The position numbers were made by a program, and so were the translations under genes. Positions 56,440 to 64,000 of a stretch of DNA of 64,000 nt are shown here, one piece after another. Each line of letters begins with the position of its first letter. Position 1 is the stretch's first letter. Source of the stretch: Fennellomyces sp. T-0311 (taxonomy: Eukaryota; Mucoromycota; Mucoromycetes; Mucorales; Lichtheimiaceae); contig JALLLT010000031.1 in assembly GCA_025266875.1 (NCBI GenBank), positions 463,627 through 527,626 of the forward strand, written 5' to 3'. The notes beneath the pieces were generated by a model. The model saw only the letters and a program-made list of their open reading frames with translations. It searched no databases and had not been told where the DNA came from.

Positions 56440-57458
56440 TGGGGCGCCAATCAGAGGATGTTTATTTTTACTGAAATCGGCATGTACAGAACCTTAATCT
56501 CTGTGTAATGAACCATTTCGTGAAGGTCAGAACAAAAGGTCCCTTGAAAACCTAAAAAGATGAAGATCGTGATACACTGATTATCAATATCGGAAAGAGC
56601 ATCCCGAAGCAGATGGATTGGTATAGGATAGATTATCATTTTGTCAACGTAACAGCAAGAATAGATGGTAGTGATTATAGGTTAAAATTGAATAGTATTT
56701 TATTATCAGAATAGAATTTAGTATAGTATAGTTTCTATATCAATAAATATGGGCACTGCCAGTAATGCAAAGCAACCGGCGCAGGAAGTATAGATCCTTC
56801 CAAAGAAATGGTAAACGAGGTTGACTAGAACCGAAGAAGTTAGAAGAAAACGCATATAGCAGTTTTAAAGTAAAAAGCTACCTTACGATTCTGAGAGTAC
56901 TACGAGTGTGGCATCCATGTAGTCAAGTCCTATGAGTTTCGTGGCAATTGGATTTCATGAATTACGTACCTCTGTAGCTTGAGCCTATGAAAAGAAGTGC
57001 CGGTCGTAGTAAAGTGAATGCTATTATGAAGTAAAAGCGTGAGAAGCAATGGGGCAGAATGTAATCTTACTGAACGGACAGTTTTATGCTTTGGCTTTTA
57101 ATAAGGTTGTGTTAAAAGAAGAACATATGGTTGTTGAGTAGCGCTGGTGATGTTGCGTTGATGAAAGGATTAGCGGTTATATAAGACGATGTGAAAAAAA
57201 AAACTTACCGTATAGTCGATGTAGCGATGGTAAAGAAAGCGAAAGAGATGAAAATCGAGCTGTGTATTGAACGGTGGATTTTTATACTCATGGAAGTAGC
57301 GGTCACCATAAACTTTTGTAGTGACTAGCCGCCTTAAAGTACATAAAGTGTAAGAGAACTCGATAGTTCCGGTTCCTCAGTTCCATTCCATTCTGACTTT
57401 TTAACTATCGTAATATTAGCATTTCTATGGAAAGACATGGTACTTACTTGTACGTTAG
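56440..57458. other. No gene recognised; left flank of the CMC cassette
   Basis: No supported ORF. The promoter and left terminus of the CMC element should lie here, but no CACTA-type terminal repeat could be matched to the right side. Confidence 0.45.
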
Positions 57459-58618
57459 ATGTCCAGCAACAACAACAACAACAGCTCCGACTTGCACGAG
57501 AGCCAGATGCTACGAGCTATGGCTAACATGAGCTCAGAGATTCAGCGCCTTACGGATGAAAACCGGCAGTTGACTGCCACGCTGGTGGAACACGGGAGTC
57601 GCATCCGTGCGTTGAGCAGAGCTCCAGGCACCCAGCCAGTAGCTGATGAGCCTACGACTGCTGAACCAGCAGTTGTTGTGTCTGCACCACGCAGATACAC
57701 CAAAGAAGAGGTTTTGGACATTCGCGTAAGAGAACAATTAAAGGAAACTTAGTTATCGCGTACTTATACAGCATGTTAGAATCACGTCCACGCAAGGGTG
57801 AAGCAGTTGGCCGCCTGTGTGGAAGAACCGTTGACGTTCAACTTTGATCTGGACTTTCGCCGCGGCGTCAACAAGGCGATCAAAGTGGACGTGATCGCAT
57901 ATGTACGAGAGCAGACGGGCGGCCAGGTGGACGATCCCAAATACGTGAAGGATGCGCTGCTCGCGTACTTCAACACGTTGAAGCGAGCTTACCGCCTGTC
58001 TGCCGCTGGATACGAGGAAATGTTGCAGCGCAACAGACGCAGGGCGCGCGTGGCCATGGTTCGCATCATTTTCAACCGAGAGTGCAAAATAATATACTAA
58101 CAACATATATTATGGTGTATAGAAAATTGAGGCACGCGAGGCAGCCTATGCTGACCATAAGATTGCGCTGGAGTCGGCGTACCCAGATGGGTTGAGCGTT
58201 CTTGTCCCGGAGTGCACTTCGGAAGAGGAGAGTGATAAGGAAGGTGATGTGGATATCTTGCGTATCCGTATTCCTGGTTTCCGCAAGCCCAGCGTAATTA
58301 TTTTTTAGTTGCATATGCGATTTGGAGTTAATTAAGCTGTTGCATATGTAGGTCACGGAGTACCTGACGAAGCTGGACGCGATGGTGAAGGCAAAGAGGC
58401 AGCGCCATCGCTCCTCTGCTGTGGCCGGAAGCAGCAGCAGCACTGGTGGTGACCAGCAAGTTGTGGCAGCCGCTGGTGTAACCACAGTTGGTGGTCGTGG
58501 AAGAAGTGGCCGAGGCAGCCAGAGCGGCAAGCGGTTCGTCCGAAAGTATGAAGTGGATGACAGTCGCGTTTTGGACCCGGCTGTGCTTGCCCGTTTGCCC
58601 CCTTGGGCTAAAAATTAA
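57459..58618 (+). CDS. CMC/Tnp2-associated accessory protein, 327 aa
   Basis: Four exons join(57459..57725, 57780..58058, 58123..58293, 58352..58618), closing in frame. The second donor is an unusual GTTCGC followed by a TACTAAC branch point. It starts with an Asn/Ser run, has a coiled coil MSSEIQRLTDENRQLTATL, then KQLAACVEEPLTFNFDLDF, NKAIKVDVIAYVREQTGG and DALLAYFNTLKRAYRLSAAG, an acidic stretch, and an Arg/Gly/Ser-rich tail ending with LARLPPWAKN. I do not recognise a family. The position, convergent with and 58 bp from the Tnp2 gene, suggests the accessory or TnpA-like protein of the element. Confidence 0.7.
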
Positions 58619-58676
58619 AAAAAAAAACTCTCATCTCTTTTAAACACCAGTTTTTCATGTCAAGCAACTTTATTTT

Positions 58677-61600
58677 TCAAAATGTTATTCTTTTTGGCAA
58701 AGGGATTACAACCATCGAAGCCGTTGCAGGATCCCCTTGTGTCCCATGCGGAACGACCGCCACCTGGGAATGGATTCGGTGAACTGGAATTATGCACGTT
58801 TCATCTTCTTCCATGTATTGCCAGTGCCACTCCTCAAGTGTTGCCGGTATGAATCGTTGCTGCTCGCTGGAACTGTACCAACGAACGAACGCAAGATAAT
58901 GGGCAATCGGTCGACGATTGATGACGACGGTGTGCTTGAAAAAGTACATTACGCGCCCAGGGTATGCACGACGTAGCCCTCGCCGCAAGTAGATTACTTG
59001 GATGTGTGAACCGCGGGACGATGACGCTGCTGCTGATCGGTATGTCTGCCCAAAGATCTCGATCGTTCGAAACTTCTCAACTCTTTCGGTAGCATATGCG
59101 CGGCCTGCAATATTGCCCCGAGGTGCCAAAACATCTATGCCGTACGTATCACTGTAGTACTGGAGCAAGAGGGCGTGGTGCTCTTCACTGAGGTTCGCAA
59201 CAACGCCATTGTTCATCGAGATCGTAAGGGATGGCGGCAATGGCTCAGCTCCAGTGATGTTCGAGGTTAGCCCGGGGTTCAACGAGTGGTCAAGGAATGC
59301 CTCATAGTCAAAAGTGTTGGGACCATGCTGTTGAACTCGACGAGTGGATTGGCCAGCAATACGTAACAGCATTTCGAGTTGATCGGCATAGTCTACGAAA
59401 CGGGCAGCTTGACGTTGGACAAAGTCGGCGGCACCTGTCTTCTCGATGAAGCGCTTCATGAAGGTAACTTCAAAGCAATCCTTCTGGTTCGTTTCGGCAT
59501 CTTTCATGAAGCCATTGTACCTTTCAAAACTGAAGGCCCAGTATCCGTAGATCGGTCCATACAGCAGCAAGATATCCCGGAGATGGAGATGAAGATGCAT
59601 ATTGAGAGTTACGGCATCGTCGCCATATAGCCTCGCGCAATTGGCTACGAATTCAACCAGCTTGTCGTGTGCTTCGCTGATTTCGGCAATGGTAATCCGG
59701 GTTTTCACTAGCAACCGGCAGGCATCGACGAAAAGGAGCCAATGCAGATAATGGTCGCGCGTCAATACGGTTTTCAGTACATACGGGGAGTACACCAAGA
59801 TCCACACTCTCCAGTCATCCGCCGTCATGAATCCGAACTTCCGTTGTATCTTGCGCTGAAGTGTGGGCATTCCGGGAGGCAGGATGATCCGATCCGCCTT
59901 CACCTGCATCTCGTTGAGCACCGATTCTGACAGGAAGCCCTCTGATTTCCATATTACGACCATCCGCTCCGCGGTACCAAGGAAAAGGTTATGCATGGGA
60001 TCAATCACACACGCACGTATAGCATCGTAATATGGAAGTTGATGGAGTTGCGACCAGCGCGTCCCGTTCTGTCGCTCAAGTCGATATCGCGCGGCCTGGG
60101 TTGTTGCTGCTGACCATGCTTCAGCCGCCAGGCGATTGTCCTCATTTCTTCGCAATGTGTCGTTGGGGATGTCAACGCCAGCGTAGATCATCTTGCCAGT
60201 TTCGAGATCGGTCACAAACTCACGGTAGCACTTGTTACAAGCACGTGTGCTTGCATGAGATGTAAAGCCGCAGACTTTACGGCTTGCCGGGATATCGCAG
60301 ACAACGTTGAAAAGCACAGCACGCACTCGAGCAACTCCAGGTTCTCCAGCAATCTCCATGTTGACTCCGGTGTACAAGGCGCGAAGATCAGTGACAAGAG
60401 GTGCCAAGTAATTGTTCATCTGGTAAGTGCTCGGTTCGCGTGGTCCAGGCATGACGCCAACAAGAATAACGTTCTCAATCTTGTAGCGCTCGGCACGAGG
60501 GAGGTTATTGACAATGAGATATATGGCGCCACAAGAATAACCAGAATCAAAGGGTGCGAACCAGTCAACACTCAGTGTGAGCATCAGGGATCGCCTATCA
60601 CCAACGAAGCTGTCTTGGTTATTTTCAGCCTTGATACTCTCCCACATAGCGCCATCTTGGATGTCTGAATAGGTGCCGTAAAACGGACGCCGTCTCCATT
60701 CCTGGATCTTTTCATCAAAACCGTTGCGTTTGAATAGCTTTTGCAAGCCTGCTCGAACCGGATAGTAAGGATACTGCTTGAGTGGGGTCCGGCGCCCTCC
60801 GTTTCGGCGGTTGGAGGATAACTTGAATAATGGGTTCGCGCATACGTTGCCATTCAAAGGAGCGGTCTCACAAAGGTTTGGTGCGGTGGGCAGCAGATAG
60901 ATCGCGTGGCACTTCGAACAGGCAACGTACATGACGATCGGTTCTGTCAGTTCGTGGAATCCGATGTATTGGCGAATTGTCGATATAGTAGCAGGGAAGT
61001 TGAAAGCTGAAACGTGCATAAAAGAGACTAACATCATGGCGAAAGTGATCAAGGTAGTCGCAGTGCGTTCAGAGAGATGATGCAGCTGGAAAAGGACAAG
61101 AAACATGAAGATGAAGAACAGAGGCTGTGGGATCAAATCGCGAAGGTGACCAGCTGGAGCGGTAGGTTGTGGATCGGCATTCATGTCTGTAGCGTTTTTT
61201 GTTAACAGTTATATTCTAGTCTTGACACACGTTTTTTCACCCACCTTCATCGTCATTGATCAACGGATCAAAACTCTCCATTGGTTCCTCGATCGGTGCA
61301 TCTCCATCTTCTGTAACGGCGTCATCAAATGACTCTTGCGGCAAAAACTCGTGGCTCAATTCAGGCGACAGCTGCGCAGGTTCCGGTGAGTTATCCAATA
61401 CGGATCCTATTTTTTCATCAGCAAGCTAACTTCGAATAACATATTTTTGACATACCATCACCATCAATAGACATCGGTTCATCGCTGCTTTGGCTCTCGT
61501 TTTCCTCTGCATTTGCGGCTGCTTCATCATCTACATATCAACTCGGTCAATATAATATATCGTGCTTTACAGCATTCGGGCTTACCACTGGATTCCATTA

Positions 61601-61721
61601 GCCTCGCAGTAATATTACGCTGGTAATGTGCGTTGTACGTTGCTTCCGTTACAGCTATGCCATAAGGATTTCGGCGAGTGCAGGCGGCGCAAAAGCATTG
61701 GAATAATTCCTGACGGGACAT
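58677..61721 (-). CDS. Tnp2-like (CMC/CACTA superfamily) transposase, 960 aa, intact
   Basis: Four exons on minus, join(58677..61186, 61245..61406, 61456..61530, 61586..61721), all phases closing, no stop in 960 codons. The first exon has a Cys cluster (FQCFCAACTRRNPYG) and the second and third are acidic. The large exon holds a hydrophobic stretch (PLFFIFMFLVLFQLHHL), a zinc-binding patch VACSKCHAIYLLP, and the Tnp2 core: LMLTLSVDWFAPFDSG (first Asp), NVILVGVMPGPREPS, LFNVVCDIPASRKVCGFTSH, CNKCYREF, CVIDPMHNLFLGTAERM and YGYWAFSFERYNGFMK (Glu). This order is that of transposase family Tnp2 (PF02992). The start is the ATG at 61721; a longer in-frame start at 61778 exists. The gene looks functional. 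Confidence 0.9.
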
Positions 61722-61778
61722 TGGCAATGAGGTAAGTGCTGTGTAGGAGAAGTATAGATGCCGATCTTTTGCAAGCAT

Positions 61779-62555
61779 TTCCTGTCTCTATTTATACTCT
61801 TCTTTTTCTTTGCTTACGCCACTATGCCATAATACTAAAACGTGGATATACACCGCTTATTAACACATTTGCTTGGCGACATGTCTCTCTCTTTGTCCAT
61901 GTAAATTGCTTTCTTGGCAACATTTGCTCTACGTGTTGCATTATCAAACAGCCACGTTTTTTCATGCAATTAATTTTCCCAATTTGGATTACAGTCTCCT
62001 TTCATAGTTGGCGGCATAAATAAACTTGCATTTGTCAACGGTGCCTGGACGCTCGAAATTACACACAGTCTTGGCTTTTTAAGTACGGACAAGTTTACGC
62101 ACACAATGAGCTACTACATTGGACATGCATTCCCGCTGGCATCTTGTGGAATAGCCACACTACAGCATCTTTTTTTTTGCTGCCGGAGTAGAAATCGCGA
62201 CAGTAGTTTAATAAAGTGCTCTCCTTTGAACTACATGGTTCATCTCAAACCAATGTAAAGATCGCCTGCCATTTCATCCTTACTCTGCTGACATTGCCAA
62301 ATGGCATTGCTGCTTCACTGTTTCACACGTTCCAAATTAGGCTTAAACGCTTGTACTTCATTTATTTTCGCTGACACATGATATCGGAATACCATTGCCG
62401 TTGGCTATGTTCCTTTTTTTTCTTGCTGTGACACCATCTACCGATATCAAAATCGCGGGTCCCCGCAGTTTCTCACGTACCCCCACTCCAGTTAAGATAA
62501 TGCGCAGCTTTTAAAAGCAGAGCATTATCTTACCACTGCGCAGTGTATGCTGCGG
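61779..62555. other. No gene recognised; right flank of the CMC cassette
   Basis: No supported ORF. A small inverted motif around 62494-62533 (AAGATAATGCGCAGC ... GCAGAGCATTATCTT) recalls the palindrome at 56312. If these mark element ends they would enclose the CMC cassette. Confidence 0.4.
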
Positions 62556-62850
62556 GTCATCCAATGGTGAGCCGGCTCATCATGCTTGTTATTAGTAGTA
62601 AGGACACATTAGTTCATCTGGTTAGGGTAGATGGATGGCAGTGTTTTGATCATTTGGTTTGGAAAGCAACTGTATATTGCATGGTGGCAAAGCTGCATTG
62701 TCATTAACTACATCCTAAATGCTAACTATACCCTAAACCCTATTGAAATGCCATTGTGTACATCATTATGCTTATGAGCACGTCACCTGTCTCGCTACGC
62801 TCGACTGAATGATCCCCTTCGCTGTGCTGCAGGTCATTCAACAGTGAGCT
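62556..62850. repeat. Third copy of the dispersed repeat with CGCTACGCTCG motifs
   Basis: Same components as 55855-56265, here beginning GGGTCATCCAATGGTGAGCC and running through GCAACTGTATATTGCATGGT to CACCTGTCTCGCTACGCTCG. Confidence 0.7.
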
Positions 62851-62869
62851 GGCTCGTCATTTAAACTTT

Positions 62870-62922
62870 ATGGCCGAGTCATCACCTGTCTCGCTTTGCT
62901 CGACAGGTGACGACTCGGCCAT
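62870..62922. repeat. 53-base hairpin-forming palindrome
   Basis: ATGGCCGAGTC (62870-62880), AT, CACCTGTC, an 11-base loop TCGCTTTGCTC, GACAGGTG, AC, GACTCGGCCAT (62912-62922). Nineteen paired positions interrupted by one two-base mismatch. The loop carries the CTCGCT/GCTCGAC sequence of the neighbouring dispersed repeats. It is close to the stop of the zinc-knuckle gene and could be a Helitron-type terminal hairpin or act in RNA. Confidence 0.85.
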
Positions 62923-62966
62923 CTTAAATACCTAGACACGAGCTTTTATAAGCAGTAAAAACTGTT

Positions 62967-63274
62967 TTATTGATGATTCTCTTCTTCAGTGTCATCGAAC
63001 GCAGACTGATAGAATGGGTGCAGGTCTTTCTCCTTCAGTTCATGGCAAAAGTTAACGAAGTGCACAGGGAAACAACGTAGTATTTTCTTACTGCAGAGTC
63101 ACCGCTCTCCGCCGACACAACATTCTCAACCGGAGCCTCATCGTTCGACGGTTCCTGATTGAGATGGCAATTTACTTCTTCATGATCGAACTCTCCGCAG
63201 TAGTGACAGATGTCCCTGTCTTCGTCAATGAGCTCATGGGCCATTGGACATTGGACATTCGTCCAAAGACTCAT
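62967..63274 (-). CDS. Small CCHC zinc-knuckle protein, 82 aa
   Basis: Two exons on minus, join(62967..63032, 63092..63274), phase 0 at the junction, with a GTTAAC branch point. Starts MSLWTNVQCPMAHEL and contains CHYCGEFDHEEVNC, an exact CX2CX4HX4C knuckle, followed by an acidic tail. Such knuckles bind single-stranded nucleic acid and occur in Gag proteins and in host RNA-binding proteins. An upstream exon is possible because the frame is open to about 63526. It lies between the hairpin and the Helitron-type helicase, reading the same way as the helicase. Confidence 0.6.
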
Positions 63275-63582
63275 GTAAGGGGCCCTGGCAGGAATCGCAA
63301 ATAGGAATGGGCATTTTTGGAAAGAAGTAGGAAATAAGCTCTCGTGTGGAACATTATTTAAGAAGGGTGTGGCACCCGAATGCAGCATAGAGAGAATTAT
63401 TGTATTGTGATATACGTAAAGTGCAGCATAGATAGGCAAACGGAGCGAGCAATGACATTGCGTAAAAAACATGAAAGGCATAAGAAAAAGAATCGATGAG
63501 GCATGTACAGAAGCATAAGAAAGCATATAAGGATCATAATGAAGCAGAAGAAGAAAACATAGGAAGGGAATGGATTGCAGAC

Positions 63583-64000
63583 TTAGTGCTGTTGCTGCTG
63601 CTGCTCTTGTTGCAGCTCTTGTTGCAACTCTTGTGGCTGCTGCTGGGGCTGCTCTTGTTGCTGCTGCTGTTGAGGCCGCCGCGCCTCTAAGGCTGCCAGT
63701 AGGTTTTCCGCAAATACCTCACGATACACCAGGTTGCATGTTGCTGTGGGCGGAGGGTTTGGTTTGGTTGCAGGTGGGAGGATGTGGTTGAGGTTGGAAT
63801 CCTCCAAAAAATGGACGGCAATGCCAGCGCGGGATGTTGCACGCGACAGAGCGACATACAACTGGCCGTGTGCAAAGACAGGGCTTGGAAGGTACATGCT
63901 GACACGCTCCAAACTTTGGCCCTGGCTTTTGTTGATGGTCATTGCAAAAGCTGGGCGGACAGGAAACTGATGGCGGCTTATGGTGAAGGGCAAGGCAGAA
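63583..64000 (-). CDS. PIF1-like helicase C-terminus, Helitron type (partial)
   Basis: The open frame on minus runs off the right edge and ends at 63583. The last conserved motif of the PIF1/RecD helicase family is clear: FPVRPAFAMTINKSQGQSLE, then SPVFAHGQLYVALSRATSR, followed by NLVYREVFAENLL, which is the usual end of Helitron Rep/helicase proteins. A poly-Gln tail (RRPQQQQQQEQPQQQ...), encoded by a CTG/TTG repeat at about 63585-63680, is unusual. The rest of the protein, including any Rep nuclease, lies outside the window, so a host PIF1 cannot be fully excluded. Confidence 0.8.
   Translation of the reverse strand, partial: SALPFTISRHQFPVRPAFAMTINKSQGQSLERVSMYLPSPVFAHGQLYVALSRATSRAGIAVHFLEDSNLNHILPPATKPNPPPTATCNLVYREVFAENLLAALEARRPQQQQQQEQPQQQPQELQQELQQEQQQQQH

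Noticed and set aside
57300..61830. CACTA-like termini for the Tnp2 cassette
   Set aside because: TAGTG near 57318 and CACTA near 61820 are in the wrong relative orientation for element ends and have no extended inverted repeat.
1..64000. CRISPR arrays, rRNA and tRNA genes
   Set aside because: No regularly spaced identical repeats of CRISPR type, and no tRNA-like A/B-box cloverleaf or rRNA segment was noticed. The window is eukaryotic.

Overview
The window is eukaryotic nuclear DNA, most likely from a fungus of the zygomycete grade (Mucoromycota). The evidence is compact genes with many 50-75 bp GT-AG introns and CTAAC-like branch points, fungal-type Rei1 and Tfb3 homologues, and a dense set of DNA transposons typical of those genomes, including a Crypton with a GCR1_C-like domain, a DIRS element and several PIF/Harbinger elements. 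The species cannot be named from this sequence.

Layout. Bases 1-7.7 kb are a host gene island: two or three small unrecognised genes, a six-exon REI1 gene (60S ribosome biogenesis), an eight-exon tfb3/MAT1 gene (TFIIH/CAK assembly) and a WWE-like gene convergent with it. From 7.7 kb to the end nearly everything recognisable is mobile DNA. In order: a hAT-like relic (7.8-9.1 kb); a Tc1/mariner element with TIRs and one internal stop (9.2-11.1 kb); a coiled-coil/acidic ORF; MULE copy A (13.1-16.6 kb); MULE copy B, with an intact 881-residue gene (17.2-21.0 kb); a broken Ty3/gypsy RT; a broken Crypton (23.5-25.6 kb); a second mariner fragment; Harbinger 1 (26.7-33.8 kb) with MULE copy C nested in an intron of its ORF1; Harbinger 2 (34.5-45.8 kb), which holds a DIRS retroelement, which in turn holds a hAT element; a Q-rich coiled-coil gene; Harbinger 3 nested inside the transposase of its relative Harbinger 4 (48.1-54.2 kb); a solo LTR; a repeat cluster; a two-gene CMC/Tnp2 cassette with both genes open (57.5-61.7 kb); and, at the right edge, a zinc-knuckle gene and the C-terminus of a Helitron-type PIF1 helicase.

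Most notable finding: three diverged MULEs share an unusual architecture. Each has an N-terminal CX2C...CX2C zinc ribbon, a domain resembling FLYWCH/FAR1-type DNA-binding regions, a MULE DDE core, a SWIM finger, and an acidic plus Q-rich coiled-coil tail, spread over seven exons whose lengths and phases are almost identical between copies. Copies B and C have perfect 9-bp target duplications. B is fully open and could be the autonomous source. Nesting gives a relative insertion order, and many disabling mutations are single nonsense codons that fit C-to-T changes.

All gene models were spliced by hand from reading frames, splice signals and comparison between copies in the window. Exon sums that close in frame are given as support. 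Nothing was searched against databases.
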